From NCBI RefSeq assembly GCF_001595985.1, contig NZ_LOJJ01000018.1, positions 264,816 through 328,815 of the forward strand: a stretch of 64,000 bases of DNA. The letters run 5' to 3'. A program made the position numbers and the translations under genes. Positions within the stretch are counted from its first letter, which is position 1, and the number at the start of each line of letters is the position of its first letter. Positions 7,834 to 17,469 of this stretch are shown here, one piece after another. Below the pieces are notes generated by a model. That model did not search any database, was not told the DNA's origin, and worked only from the letters and a program-made list of their open reading frames with translations. The stretch is from Polynucleobacter sinensis (GTDB lineage: Bacteria > Pseudomonadota > Gammaproteobacteria > Burkholderiales > Burkholderiaceae).

Positions 7834-9534
7834 ATGACTTTTAAACAAGTTAAGCCGGGTGTTTGGATTGCTGGGGCCTTAGTCTTCAGCTTTCTATTAC
7901 TGTTCTTATTACTTCCAGTAGCACGCGTTTTTTATACAGCGTTTATCGATGGTGATGGCGGTTTTACGCTTCATCATTTCACTGCATTTTTTGCGCAAGG
8001 CTTAATGAGGGAATCATTCTTCAACAGTCTCTATGTGGCATGCATGTCTGCTGTTATGGCAGCAATTCTTGCGGTACCGTTAGCTTATTTCACGGTTCGG
8101 TTTCAGTTTCGAGGCGCTTTGCTCATTCAGACTCTTGGCGTTTTACCTTTAATCATGCCCCCATTTGTTGGCGCAGTAGCAATGCAGTTAATTTTTGGTA
8201 GATCTGGCTCCATCAACCTTTTGCTTAAGGAGTATTGGGGTTTCACCATTCCTTTGATGGATGGATTGAATGGGATTATTTTTGTTGAATCGATCCATTA
8301 CTTCCCATTTATCCTGATGAATCTAACTGTCGCACTTCGAAATATTGATGGTGCTATGGAGGAGGCTGCGCTTAACTTAGGTTGTAAGGGTTGGCGTTTG
8401 TTTTGGAGGGTGATATTTCCGCTGGGGATGCCAGGTTTTATTGCTGGCGCCTCGCTCGTATTTGTCAAAGTGTTTGATGATCTCGGAACGCCTTTAGTCT
8501 TGGGGCAAACGAATATGCTCGCTCCACAGGCGTATTTACGTATTACCCAGGTAGGGCTCGAAGATCCTTTGGGTTATGTCATTAGTGTCATCATGATTTT
8601 GTTTTCGATTCTGGCTATGGCTCTATCTGCCAGGATGTTGGCGAATAAGGAATACTCGACCACTCAAAAAGGGGGCTCTAGTATTGAAAAGCGCAAACTA
8701 TCTTTGTGGTCCGCTTTCTTTATTTATGGGTGGATTTTTGTTGTGCTGATCATTGCTTTGGCTCCCCATATTGGAGTTCTGCTGTTGTCTTTTGCGAAGG
8801 TGTGGAGCTTTGCTCCGCTGCCAGATGGTTACACCCTTGAGCATTATCAAACTATCTTTAACGGCTCTACGGAAATGATTCGCAATACTTTAGTTTATTG
8901 TGGATTGGCCGCCGGTCTAGATGTGGTTCTTGGTGTAACGATTGCCTATTTAATTTTCCGCACACAGTTGCCCTATCGAAAATCATTGGACTGGATGGCA
9001 ACTGCATCCTTGGCGGTGCCTGGCATCGTGCTAGCCATCGGCTATTTGCGTCTTTTTAAGGGGGTGTCTTTGCCAGGCAGCGATATTTTGTTAACCAGCA
9101 CTTCATTAATGATTGTTTTGGCATACGCAGTGAGGCGATTACCTTATGCTTTGCGCTCTTGCGTTGCCGCATTACAGCAGGTTCATATTTCCCTTGAGGA
9201 GGCGGCAGAATCTTTGGGTGCTGGTAAGACGCGAACTATTCAAAGAATTCTGGTGCCACTAATGGCTGGTGGAATTTTGGCAGGCTTTGTGACTAGCTTT
9301 ATTACTGCAGCTGTTGAGCTTTCTGCAACCCTGCTATTAACCTCAACTGAGGCGCAGGCGCCAATGAGTTATGGCATATATCTATTTATGCAAAGTGCTG
9401 CAGGGCGTGGGCCAGGGGCCGCATTGGGGGTATTGGCTATTGTTGTAGTGGCATTAGGCACTTATTTTTCACATGTGATTGTTGAGAGACTTGGTAAAAC
9501 CCATTCTGCTCAGATAAACCCATCGCAACACTAA
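7834..9534 (+). CDS. ABC transporter permease, fused double domain (FbpB-like)
   Basis: The 566-residue protein contains two copies of the binding-protein-dependent permease domain. The EAA loops that dock on the ATPase are visible in each half: EEAALNLGCKGWRLFWRVIFP (about residue 180) and EEAAESLGAGKTRTIQRILVP (about residue 455). About twelve hydrophobic segments are seen. This fused layout is typical of the ferric-iron (Fbp/Afu/Sfu) class, where one chain forms the whole channel. It lies 11 bp after the binding protein and 35 bp before the ATPase start chosen below. Confidence 0.9.
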   Translation: MTFKQVKPGVWIAGALVFSFLLLFLLLPVARVFYTAFIDGDGGFTLHHFTAFFAQGLMRESFFNSLYVACMSAVMAAILAVPLAYFTVRFQFRGALLIQTLGVLPLIMPPFVGAVAMQLIFGRSGSINLLLKEYWGFTIPLMDGLNGIIFVESIHYFPFILMNLTVALRNIDGAMEEAALNLGCKGWRLFWRVIFPLGMPGFIAGASLVFVKVFDDLGTPLVLGQTNMLAPQAYLRITQVGLEDPLGYVISVIMILFSILAMALSARMLANKEYSTTQKGGSSIEKRKLSLWSAFFIYGWIFVVLIIALAPHIGVLLLSFAKVWSFAPLPDGYTLEHYQTIFNGSTEMIRNTLVYCGLAAGLDVVLGVTIAYLIFRTQLPYRKSLDWMATASLAVPGIVLAIGYLRLFKGVSLPGSDILLTSTSLMIVLAYAVRRLPYALRSCVAALQQVHISLEEAAESLGAGKTRTIQRILVPLMAGGILAGFVTSFITAAVELSATLLLTSTEAQAPMSYGIYLFMQSAAGRGPGAALGVLAIVVVALGTYFSHVIVERLGKTHSAQINPSQH

Positions 9535-9569
9535 AAGTTATATTGGATCGACTAATCAATTTAGGCTCT

Positions 9570-10649
9570 ATGAAAAAAGTATCCGTTCAGTGTGAAAACA
9601 TCAAACTCTCTTATGGGGCCACTGAGGTCTTAAAAGATATTAGTCTTGAGATTAAGCCGGGAGAATTTTTTGCCCTACTGGGACCATCGGGATCTGGTAA
9701 GTCAAGTCTCTTACGTTTGATTGCTGGATTTAATCAGCAGCAAGCTGGTAGGTTATTGGTAGATGGAAAGGATATTGGCTCTAAGGCACCATGGGAAAGA
9801 AATATCGGCATGGTATTTCAGAGTTATGCGCTTTGGCCGCATCTTTCTGTGTGGGATAACGTTGCATTTGGATTGGTTGAGCGTAAGACCCCTAAAGATC
9901 TGATCCAGTCTAAAGTAACGGCGGCACTTGAGCAGGTTGGCTTGCTGGGATTTGCACACCGAAAACCTAATCAGTTATCGGGTGGGCAGCAACAGCGCGT
10001 AGCACTTGCAAGAACTATTGTGATTGAGCCTCAAGTACTGCTTTTGGACGAGCCTTTATCCAATTTGGACAAGACCTTACGTGTCCAGATGCGTCAAGAA
10101 CTTCTTTCAATGCAAAGAAGGCTTGGATTAACGACTATTTTTGTTACGCATGATCAAGAAGAGGCAATGACCACGGCTGATCGAATGGCGGTCTTGGATC
10201 AGGGCGTCCTTCAGCAAGTCGGAACTCCAACAGAGTTATATGATGACCCCGTTAATCCCTTTGTGGCTAGCTTTGTAGGTAGCATGAACTTTGTAGAGTC
10301 CCGGGTGAAGGGGGTGCGCGCAGGCGGACTAGAATTATCCGCCCCAAGTCTTGGAGATTTTTTGGTGCAGACTGCGATTCATAGGCGAGTTGAAGATCGC
10401 GTGCAAGTGAGTTTTAGACCTCAGGCAATTCAGATATGTGAGCCCAATCAAGTCAATCCCGAGGAAAGCATTATTTTTTCTGGAACGGTTTTATCAAGTG
10501 AGTTCCTCGGGCAATTTACCCGCTATCACCTGAAGGCTGGGGACGTGGATTTGGTTGTTGATCATCCTCACCGCATTGGTTTAAAACCATTTGCAGAAAA
10601 TGCATCAGTCAGTCTGGCGCTTAAGCTCTCAGAGGTGAAACTCTTTTAG
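9570..10649 (+). CDS. ABC transporter ATP-binding protein (Fe3+/polyamine class)
   Basis: This is the ATPase of the importer. Walker A is GPSGSGKSS, the Q-loop is MVFQSYALWPHL, the signature is LSGGQQQRVALAR, Walker B is VLLLDEPLSNLD and the switch histidine is in IFVTHDQEEA. A TOBE-type C-terminal domain follows the FVGSMN junction. A longer reading from a TTG at 9543 is possible, but the ATG at 9570 gives the usual family N-terminus (MKKVSVQCENIKLSYG). Together with the binding protein and the fused permease it makes a complete importer. Confidence 0.93.
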   Translation: MKKVSVQCENIKLSYGATEVLKDISLEIKPGEFFALLGPSGSGKSSLLRLIAGFNQQQAGRLLVDGKDIGSKAPWERNIGMVFQSYALWPHLSVWDNVAFGLVERKTPKDLIQSKVTAALEQVGLLGFAHRKPNQLSGGQQQRVALARTIVIEPQVLLLDEPLSNLDKTLRVQMRQELLSMQRRLGLTTIFVTHDQEEAMTTADRMAVLDQGVLQQVGTPTELYDDPVNPFVASFVGSMNFVESRVKGVRAGGLELSAPSLGDFLVQTAIHRRVEDRVQVSFRPQAIQICEPNQVNPEESIIFSGTVLSSEFLGQFTRYHLKAGDVDLVVDHPHRIGLKPFAENASVSLALKLSEVKLF

Positions 10650-10719
10650 AGGTGGACTATTTTTTGCTGTTAGCATTCCCCCATAATTTGCGGATGAGGG
10701 ATAGCGGCACAATAAAGAT

Positions 10720-11319
10720 ATGATTGACACAATGAATACCACCAATACAAAGTCAGCACCAGCCAATGAACACCTCATTTGGGTCGATATGGAGATGTCT
10801 GGTTTAGATCCTGAAAAAGAGCGGATCCTGGAAATCGCCATTATTGTGACCGACGCGCATCTCAATATGATTGCGACGGCTCCAGTATGGGTAGTGCATC
10901 AAGAAGATGCATTGTTAGATGCAATGGATGCTTGGAATAAGGGCACCCATGGACGCTCCGGTCTAATCGATAAGGTGAAGGCTTCAACTGTGGATGAAGC
11001 TACAGTTGAGGCAGAATGTATTGCCTTTTTGAAGAAATACATCAAGCCCGGTATTGCGCCGATGTGCGGTAATACGATTGGCCAAGATAGGCGCTTTATG
11101 GCGAAATATATGCCAAAACTAGAAGCCTTCTTTCACTATCGGAATATTGATGTATCGACTCTGAAAGAGCTCTGTAAGCGTTGGCATCCAGAGCTTCTTA
11201 AGGGTTTTACAAAAAAACAGGCACACACGGCTTTAGCTGATATTGAAGAATCAATCGAAGAGCTGAAGTATTACCGCGAGAAATTCATTGTCCCCTTGCC
11301 AGCGCAAGCCTCAAGCTAA
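10720..11319 (+). CDS. orn: Oligoribonuclease
   Basis: Orn degrades 2-5 nt RNA fragments to mononucleotides and, in bacteria using c-di-GMP, also clears pGpG. The DEDDh exonuclease signatures are present: [20 protein letters not shown] (Exo I), [19 protein letters not shown] (Exo II, with Asp) and [18 protein letters not shown] (Exo III, His and Asp). Length (199, or 195 from the second ATG at 10732) is close to the usual 181 plus a short N-terminal extension. No strong ribosome site decides between the two starts. Confidence 0.95.
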   Translation: MIDTMNTTNTKSAPANEHLIWVDMEMSGLDPEKERILEIAIIVTDAHLNMIATAPVWVVHQEDALLDAMDAWNKGTHGRSGLIDKVKASTVDEATVEAECIAFLKKYIKPGIAPMCGNTIGQDRRFMAKYMPKLEAFFHYRNIDVSTLKELCKRWHPELLKGFTKKQAHTALADIEESIEELKYYREKFIVPLPAQASS

Positions 11320-11333
11320 GGCATGAGATCAAG

Positions 11334-11358
11334 AAAAAGGTCCAATATGGGCCTTTTT
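11334..11358. terminator. Hairpin terminator between orn and mog
   Basis: AAAAAGGTCC pairs with GGGCCTTTTT (one G-T pair) around a short AATAT loop. A-rich and T-rich flanks mean it could end transcription from both orn (+) and mog (-). Confidence 0.7.
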
Positions 11359-11374
11359 AGAATCCCTGACTCAA

Positions 11375-11998
11375 TCATTTTTTGATGGCGCTTTTGGGTC
11401 TAAATGCTTTGACGATGGTTTCATCAGTTTCAATATACGGCCCGCCAATGAGATCAATGCAGTAGGGTACGGCTGCAAAGATGCCGGGAACAATTGATTT
11501 ACCCTCTGCATCCCTCAAGCCCTCTAGAGTTTCCTTAATGGATTTGGGTTGGCCAGGTAAATTGATCACCAGGGCGGTATGGCCCTCAATTTCTCGTAAA
11601 ACGGCTGTTTGACGGGACAGAATGGCTGTTGGCACGAAGCGCAGGCTGATTTGACGCATTTGCTCGCCAAATCCAGGCATTTCGCGGGTTCCAGCATCAA
11701 GGGTGGCCTCAGGGGTCACATCTCTGCGAGAGGGGCCTGTACCGCCTGTAGTGAGGATTAAATCGCACCCCAGCTCATCCGCCAGCTCCACAATGGTTTC
11801 TGTAATAATCTCGCGCTCATCGGCGATGAGACGCTCATGAAAGACGCATGGGGTGCTGATAGCGTTTTGAAGCCAGGTTTGCAGTGCGGGAATCCCCTCG
11901 TCGGTATATATACCCTTGCTTGCTCTATCGGAGATCGAAATTAGGCCAATTTTGATTTCATTGGGGGAGGATCGTTTCCAGGCTTCGGTATGCTTCAT
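11375..11998 (-). CDS. mog: Molybdopterin adenylyltransferase Mog
   Basis: Mog adenylates molybdopterin before molybdenum insertion by MoeA. The MoCF-domain motif TTGGTGPSRRDVTPEAT lies at about residue 88, and LPGQPKSIKETLEGL at about 150 is the conserved C-terminal block. The N-terminus IGLISISDRASKGIYTDEGIPAL is typical. It is separated from the moeA-mobA-moaA cluster (18.8-21.9 kb) by about 7 kb. Its start lies 26 bp from the divergent pmbA start. Confidence 0.93.
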   Translation of the reverse strand: MKHTEAWKRSSPNEIKIGLISISDRASKGIYTDEGIPALQTWLQNAISTPCVFHERLIADEREIITETIVELADELGCDLILTTGGTGPSRRDVTPEATLDAGTREMPGFGEQMRQISLRFVPTAILSRQTAVLREIEGHTALVINLPGQPKSIKETLEGLRDAEGKSIVPGIFAAVPYCIDLIGGPYIETDETIVKAFRPKSAIKK

Positions 11999-12024
11999 GT
12001 TTCTATTCTAGCTATTATTAGGAC

Positions 12025-13371
12025 ATGTTTACATACTCATCAAATCAGTTTCAAGAAATCGTTGATTTCATGCTTAAAGAGGCCAAAAGAAGGGGTGCCT
12101 CAGATGCCATAGCCGAGATCTCCGAAGGTCAAGGTCTTTCGGTGACGGTCCGCAAAGGTGAAGTGGAGACAATTGAGCAAAGTCTCGATAAACAGGTTGG
12201 GGTTACCGTATTTTTAGGACATCGACGGGGCAATGCGAGTACCAGCGATTTTTCCAGGGAATCTTTAAAAACTACTATCGAGGCGGCATATCATATTGCT
12301 CAACATACGGCGGAGGATGTTTGCGCAGGACCTGCTGAAAAAGCACTCCTAGAAAAAAATCCCTTAGATCTCGATTTGTATCATCCATGGAATTTGGATT
12401 CCGCCACAGCAATAGAGATTGCCCGTGCTGCTGAGGGCGCTGCTTTTGCCGTAAGCAAGCAAATTCAAAATAGTGATGGTGCTTCCGTTTCAGCGCATCA
12501 CGCCCATTTCATGATGGGGACCAGCCATGGTTTCATGGGGGGTTATCCATTTTCACGTCACTATATTTCTTGCGCTCCTATTGCAAATGAGGGTGGTAAA
12601 AATGGTCGCATGCAAAGGGATGATTGGTATTCCAGCTCGCGAATTCCAGAGGCGTTGGCAGATCCTGCGGCAATTGGTCGATATGCGGCAGAGCGAGCAC
12701 TTTCAAGGCTCAAGGCAAGATCGCTCACCACCCGTCGTTGCCCAGTGATTTTTGAAGCTCCATTAGCTGCTGGCTTATTAGGTGGCTTGGTTCAAGCGGT
12801 CTCAGGTGGCGCTTTATATCGTCGCTCAAGCTTTTTATTAGATAGCTTAGGTAAACAGGTTTTACCCAAACATATTAGCCTTTTGGAAAATCCCCACCTC
12901 AAAGGAATGACAGGAAGCGCGCCATTCGATGAAGAGGGCGTCAAGACTTCTGCCAGAACAGTAGTCGATAAGGGAATCTTGCAGGGTTACTTCTTATCCA
13001 CTTATTCTGCGCGCAAGTTAGGCATGCAGACAACCGGCAATGCCGGTGGTTCACACCACTTAACATTGCAAAGTCGCAAGACGCCTAAAGGGGGTTTGCC
13101 TGCCTTGTTGAAGGAGATGGGTACTGGGCTCTTGGTAACTGAGTTGATGGGGCAGGGCGTGAACTATGTGACCGGCGACTACTCGCGAGGCGCCTTTGGT
13201 TACTGGGTCGAGAATGGTGAAATTCAATATCCAGTAGAAGAGGTAACCATTGCTGGTAATTTACGAGATATGCTCTTGGATATTCAAATGATTGGTAGTG
13301 ATTCATTGATCCGCGGTACCAAGGAGACTGGGTCCATATTAATTGGATCGATGACCATTGGTGGTAAATAA
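12025..13371 (+). CDS. pmbA: Metalloprotease-related PmbA (TldE)
   Basis: PmbA/TldE forms a heterodimeric protease with TldD that degrades unfolded peptides and matures some modified peptides. In this pair TldD holds the zinc site, and PmbA lacks it. The 448-residue product matches the family in length and has the conserved blocks VTVRKGEVETIEQS (about residue 33), FEAPLAAGLLGGLVQAVSGGALYRRSSFL (about 243, split in two conserved parts) and the C-terminal GYWVENGEI and IAGNL. tldD is not in this window. Confidence 0.92.
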   Translation: MFTYSSNQFQEIVDFMLKEAKRRGASDAIAEISEGQGLSVTVRKGEVETIEQSLDKQVGVTVFLGHRRGNASTSDFSRESLKTTIEAAYHIAQHTAEDVCAGPAEKALLEKNPLDLDLYHPWNLDSATAIEIARAAEGAAFAVSKQIQNSDGASVSAHHAHFMMGTSHGFMGGYPFSRHYISCAPIANEGGKNGRMQRDDWYSSSRIPEALADPAAIGRYAAERALSRLKARSLTTRRCPVIFEAPLAAGLLGGLVQAVSGGALYRRSSFLLDSLGKQVLPKHISLLENPHLKGMTGSAPFDEEGVKTSARTVVDKGILQGYFLSTYSARKLGMQTTGNAGGSHHLTLQSRKTPKGGLPALLKEMGTGLLVTELMGQGVNYVTGDYSRGAFGYWVENGEIQYPVEEVTIAGNLRDMLLDIQMIGSDSLIRGTKETGSILIGSMTIGGK

Positions 13372-13471
13372 AGTGATATCAATCAATCGTTAAAGCGAAG
13401 CGCGAAACCGAAGTGATATAAAAGCAAAATACAAAACTAAAATAGATGCAATCAATTTGAAGGAGAGAGTA

Positions 13472-14554
13472 ATGCAAAGACGTTCTTTTTTAAAGAAAGC
13501 TACCATTGGCGCAGGCGCAGCAGCGTTGGCTACCCCAGTAGTGGCGCAGAGCTTGCCAACGCTCAACTGGCGTTTGGTGTCCAGTTTTCCGAAATCCCTA
13601 GATACTTTATTTGGCACCCCAGAGGTATTTGCAAGTGCATTACGCAAAGCAACTGACGGTAAATTTAATGTCAAAGTCTTTGCCGCTGGAGAGGTGGTGC
13701 CTGCATTGCAGGTATTAGATGCTGTTCAAAACGGTACTGTCGAATGTGGGCACACGGCCAGCTACTATTACCTGGGCAAGAACAGTGCTTTTATTTTTGA
13801 TACGGCAGCCCCATTTGGTATGACAGCCCGTCAGCAGGCTGCTTGGATGTTGCACGGTAACGGCATGAAATTGATGCGTGAACTTTATGCAAGCTACAAC
13901 ATCGTGAATTTTTTGGGCGGACAGACGGGCACTCAGATGGGGGGTTGGTTCCGTAAGGAAATCAAATCACCAGAAGATCTCAAGGGACTTAAGTTCCGAA
14001 TCGCAGGCTTTGCAGGCCAAGTGCTTGCAAAGTTAGGAGTAGTTCCTCAACAACTACCAGCCGGTGAAATTTATTCTGCATTAGAAAAAGGCACGATTGA
14101 CGCCGCTGAGTTTGTCGGTCCTTATGATGATGAAAAGTTGGGCCTAGCGAAGGTGGCTAAAAATTATTATTACCCCGCATTCTGGGAGGGTGCGGCTGGG
14201 CTCTCATTCTTGGTTAATAAGAAGCAGTGGGATTCTTTGCCGCCTTCATATCAAGCCGCATGGGAAGCAGCTTGCTTTGAAGCTCATACTGATATGTGCG
14301 CAAAGTATGATGCATTGAACCCGCCAGCATTACAGCGCCTCATTCAGAACGGCGCCGTATTGCGCAAGTTCAATACTTCCGTGTTAGATGCCTGCTTCAA
14401 GGCGGCTCAACAAACCTATGCGGAAGAGTCTGCTAAGAATCCGCAGTTCAAGAAAATATTCGAAGACTATCGCGTATTCAGAAACATGGAGGCCCAGTGG
14501 TTTGGTGTTGCCGAGCAAGCCTTTGCGCAGTACAGCTTTGCTAAAAAATTATGA
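13472..14554 (+). CDS. TRAP transporter solute-binding protein (DctP/TakP-like), Tat-exported
   Basis: The 360-residue protein begins MQRRSFLKKATIGAGAAAL, a twin-arginine (Tat) signal ending near VVAQ. The mature part matches the DctP family of TRAP binding proteins, with the conserved arginine region GLKFRIAGFAGQVLAKLG and LPAGEIYSALEKGTIDAAEFVGP. The closest group I recognise is the TakP type that binds 2-oxo acids or similar organic acids. The ATG at 13472 is preferred because AAGGAGA lies 6 bp upstream; a TTG at 13457 would put the RR deeper. No dctQ or dctM membrane gene lies beside it. Confidence 0.9.
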   Translation: MQRRSFLKKATIGAGAAALATPVVAQSLPTLNWRLVSSFPKSLDTLFGTPEVFASALRKATDGKFNVKVFAAGEVVPALQVLDAVQNGTVECGHTASYYYLGKNSAFIFDTAAPFGMTARQQAAWMLHGNGMKLMRELYASYNIVNFLGGQTGTQMGGWFRKEIKSPEDLKGLKFRIAGFAGQVLAKLGVVPQQLPAGEIYSALEKGTIDAAEFVGPYDDEKLGLAKVAKNYYYPAFWEGAAGLSFLVNKKQWDSLPPSYQAAWEAACFEAHTDMCAKYDALNPPALQRLIQNGAVLRKFNTSVLDACFKAAQQTYAEESAKNPQFKKIFEDYRVFRNMEAQWFGVAEQAFAQYSFAKKL

Positions 14555-14581
14555 TGTGATTTGCGATTGCAAATGAAATAT

Positions 14582-14603
14582 AAAGGGCTCCTAGGAGCCC
14601 TTT
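14582..14603. terminator. Hairpin terminator between TRAP binding protein and folA
   Basis: A perfect inverted repeat, AAAGGGCTCC-TA-GGAGCCCTTT, lies between two convergent genes. It is followed by TATATTTG on the + strand, so it probably acts for both directions. Confidence 0.75.
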
Positions 14604-14636
14604 ATATTTGTGTATCTTTGATACTTAAGCGCGAAA

Positions 14637-15134
14637 TTACTTTCGCTCAAGCGTAATAAAGCTAAAGGTAATGTCGCCCTCAGATGCCGGGGTACGTTCT
14701 ACCTCTTTCCATTCGGATTCGTTGGGCACCTTAAAGAAGGTATCGCCGCCATCCACATCAATATCGATTTCTGTAATGTATAGACGATCCGCTTTTGGAA
14801 AGGCCTGGGTAAAAAGTTGTTCCCCACCAATAACGAATACGCGGGGGAATTCACTTAAGGTGGCAAGTGCTGCGTCGAGGGAATTCACCACTTCGGCGCC
14901 AGTCAGTCGTAAGTTAGCATTACGGCTCACCACAATATTGCGACGTCCTGGAAGCGGACGGCCAATAGATTCCCAGGTCTTGCGACCCATGATGACTGGG
15001 TGACCCATCGTCACTTTTTTAAAGAACTGTAGGTCAGCAGAAATCTTCCAAGGCATTTGATTGTCTCGACCAATCACGTGATTGCGTGAACGGGCGACAA
15101 TCATGGAGATGGCGGGATGGGTGGCTACAGTCAT
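14637..15134 (-). CDS. folA: Dihydrofolate reductase
   Basis: FolA reduces dihydrofolate to tetrahydrofolate with NADPH. The 165-residue chain has the standard motifs: ISMIVARSRNHVIGRDNQMPW near the start, the acidic residue region KISADLQFFKKVTMGHPVIMG (residues about 29-50), GRKTWESIGRPLPGR and VIGGEQLF. It follows thyA by 14 bp on the same strand, the usual pairing because ThyA makes the dihydrofolate that FolA recycles. Confidence 0.97.
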   Translation of the reverse strand: MTVATHPAISMIVARSRNHVIGRDNQMPWKISADLQFFKKVTMGHPVIMGRKTWESIGRPLPGRRNIVVSRNANLRLTGAEVVNSLDAALATLSEFPRVFVIGGEQLFTQAFPKADRLYITEIDIDVDGGDTFFKVPNESEWKEVERTPASEGDITFSFITLERK

Positions 15135-15148
15135 GGTGATCTAATTTC

Positions 15149-15943
15149 TTAAACAGCTACAGGGGCTTTAATCGCGGGATGGGATTCATAGCCAGCGATC
15201 TCAAAATCTTCGAATTCATAATCAAAGATGGAGTCGGGCTTGCGCAAAATTTTGAGTTTCGGTAATGGATAGAAATCTCTTGAGAGTTGAAGGTCGACTT
15301 GCTCAAGGTGATTGCTATAGAGATGGCAGTCGCCACCAGTCCAAACAAAGTCACCAACTTCAAGATTGCACTGTTGCGCCATCATGTGGGTTAATAAAGC
15401 ATAGCTAGCGATGTTGAAGGGTACGCCTAAGAAAATATCCGCACTACGTTGATAGAGTTGACATGACAATTTCCCGTCAGCAACATAGAACTGAAAGAAA
15501 GCATGACATGGTGCTAGTGCCATTCGCGGAATATCTGCCACGTTCCAGGCTGAGACAATAATGCGACGAGAGTCAGGATTCTTTTTAAGCGTTTCTACAA
15601 CCTCGGCGATTTGATCGATATGTTGCCCATTAGGGGCTGGCCAAGAACGCCACTGATAGCCGTAAATGGGGCCGAGATCACCATCAGGTGCAGCCCATTC
15701 ATTCCAAATGGAAACACCACGCTCTTTAAGCCAGTTGTTATCTGTACTGCCTTGGAGGAACCAGAGTAATTCCAAAATGATGGACTTTAGGTGCAGCTTC
15801 TTAGTGGTTACCATTGGAAAGCCTTCAGCCAAATTAAAGCGCATTTGGTGGCCAAAGATAGAGATCGTGCCTGTTCCGGTTCTATCGGATTTTTGGACGC
15901 CCTTTTCGAGGACTTCCTTCATGAGATTGTGATATTGACGCAT
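15149..15943 (-). CDS. thyA: Thymidylate synthase
   Basis: ThyA converts dUMP to dTMP using methylene-tetrahydrofolate. The length, 264 residues, equals that of the E. coli enzyme. The active-site cysteine is in [12 protein letters not shown] (about residue 146) and the nucleotide-binding region reads [17 protein letters not shown]. The N-terminus [15 protein letters not shown] and the DRTGTGT block are also conserved. It forms a two-gene unit with folA. FNR starts upstream on the same strand, so read-through from fdxA-fnr is possible. Confidence 0.98.
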   Translation of the reverse strand: MRQYHNLMKEVLEKGVQKSDRTGTGTISIFGHQMRFNLAEGFPMVTTKKLHLKSIILELLWFLQGSTDNNWLKERGVSIWNEWAAPDGDLGPIYGYQWRSWPAPNGQHIDQIAEVVETLKKNPDSRRIIVSAWNVADIPRMALAPCHAFFQFYVADGKLSCQLYQRSADIFLGVPFNIASYALLTHMMAQQCNLEVGDFVWTGGDCHLYSNHLEQVDLQLSRDFYPLPKLKILRKPDSIFDYEFEDFEIAGYESHPAIKAPVAV

Positions 15944-15981
15944 GGGTTTATTCAGTCAAATAATTCAGTGATATGGAGAGC

Positions 15982-17025
15982 TTACTCGATTGTCGGCAAG
16001 CTTACCCCGAGCGCTTTATGAAGCTTGGGGGAGGTCGTGGTGTATTGGAGTTGAATCTGCTTTTCTGGGGCTATGTAGGCAGCTGCAGCAAATGCCGCTA
16101 AGGCCGCCTCATGAAATCCCGACAAAATCAGCTTTTTCTTGCCTGGGTAAATATTGATATCCCCCACGGCATAAATTCCTGGGGTGCTGGTCTGAAACTG
16201 GGCGGTATCAACGGCTATTTGTTTGCGGTCAATATTCAATCCCCAGTTAGCGATTGGACCGAGTTTGGGGGAGAGGCCATAGAAGAGTAAGAGGGAGTCT
16301 AGGCCAATCATTTGGACTTCACCATCAATATTGGTAACTGCAATTTCACTCAGTTTTCCATTCGATAATTCAAGACCGGTAATTTGGCCAATCAATAATT
16401 GCATTTCTCCCGCTGTGCAAAGGGTGCGCATCTTGGCTACGGATTGCGGGGCAGCCCTAAAGTCATCGCGACGATGAATGAGGGTGACGCTCGCCGCCTT
16501 ATCAACAAAGTGCAGTGCCCAGTCAAGTGCAGAGTCGCCGCCACCGCAAATCACAATGCGTTTATCTTGAAATTGCTCGGGATCTCTGACGCGGTAGAAG
16601 ACTTGCTGATCTACAAAAGATTCTATGCCATCAAGATTGAGGGTGCGAGGTTGAAATGCGCCGACGCCACCGGCAATAAAAACAGTCTTGCTGAGAAAGT
16701 GTTGATCTTGTGATGTGCCAATCAGAAACCGGCCATCTGCTTGTTTCTCAAGAGTAGAAACTTCTTGATTTAAATGAAACTGGGGGGCAAATGGTTTGAT
16801 TTGTTGGAGTAGGTTGCTAATGAGTTCGCGACCTGTGCATACGGGGATCGCAGGAATATCGTAGATCGGCTTATCGGGGTATAGCTCGATGCATTGACCG
16901 CCTACCTCAGGTAGGGAGTCAATGACATGGGCTTTGATTTCTAGAAGTCCAAGTTCGAAGACCTGGAAGAGTCCCACTGGACCGGCGCCAATAATGACTG
17001 CATCGGTTTCAATGGGGGAGTGCAA
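15982..17025 (-). CDS. Ferredoxin--NADP+ reductase, thioredoxin-reductase-like type
   Basis: The 347-residue flavoprotein has an N-terminal FAD fold ([17 protein letters not shown], residues 10-26; [20 protein letters not shown]) and a central NADP fold ([17 protein letters not shown], about residue 157). The C-terminal [22 protein letters not shown] contains the last FAD motif. It lacks the redox CxxC of thioredoxin reductase, which fits the TrxR-like FNR group. Its start lies 1 bp after the ferredoxin stop, so the two likely work as an electron-transfer pair. Confidence 0.92.
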   Translation of the reverse strand: MHSPIETDAVIIGAGPVGLFQVFELGLLEIKAHVIDSLPEVGGQCIELYPDKPIYDIPAIPVCTGRELISNLLQQIKPFAPQFHLNQEVSTLEKQADGRFLIGTSQDQHFLSKTVFIAGGVGAFQPRTLNLDGIESFVDQQVFYRVRDPEQFQDKRIVICGGGDSALDWALHFVDKAASVTLIHRRDDFRAAPQSVAKMRTLCTAGEMQLLIGQITGLELSNGKLSEIAVTNIDGEVQMIGLDSLLLFYGLSPKLGPIANWGLNIDRKQIAVDTAQFQTSTPGIYAVGDINIYPGKKKLILSGFHEAALAAFAAAAYIAPEKQIQLQYTTTSPKLHKALGVSLPTIE

Positions 17026-17026
17026 T

Positions 17027-17350
17027 TTACTTTACCAATTGGTCGAGTTTATTTTTAACGTCTTTCCACTCTTCAGCATCTGGTAATGGTGCTTTAGATT
17101 TAGTGATGGATGTCCATGAAGGTGACAGGTCTGCATTTAATTGAATAAATGTTTGCTGATCGCCTGGTACATCATCTTCTGCATAGATGGCATTGACTGG
17201 GCACTCAGGAACACACACTGCGCAATCGATGCATTCGTCCGGGTCGATTACCAGAAAGTTAGGGCCTTCGCGAAAACAATCGACAGGGCAGACGTCAACG
17301 CAATCTGTGTATTTGCAACGGATACAGGCTTCAGTAACAACGTAAGTCAT
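17027..17350 (-). CDS. fdxA: 7Fe ferredoxin FdxA
   Basis: This 107-residue ferredoxin has the cysteine pattern of the [3Fe-4S][4Fe-4S] type: [17 protein letters not shown] near residues 9-25 and [16 protein letters not shown] near 40-55. It starts [17 protein letters not shown], as does the Azotobacter-type FdI family. The C-terminal tail of about 40 residues is usual. It lies directly upstream of the ferredoxin-NADP reductase with 1 bp between them. Confidence 0.95.
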   Translation of the reverse strand: MTYVVTEACIRCKYTDCVDVCPVDCFREGPNFLVIDPDECIDCAVCVPECPVNAIYAEDDVPGDQQTFIQLNADLSPSWTSITKSKAPLPDAEEWKDVKNKLDQLVK

Positions 17351-17469
17351 GATGGTTTGGATGTGAGGAGCCTAAATTTTTAGGCTGCCAAGTTGTAAAA
17401 CCTCAATTTTAGCCGAATCAGCCTATTTTTCAGGCAAAAGTATGTAATTACTTGGGGTAAAGTCACGCT

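Noticed and set aside
9543..9569. TTG start for the ABC ATPase
   Set aside because: The following ATG at 9570 gives the standard N-terminus; the extra nine residues match nothing.
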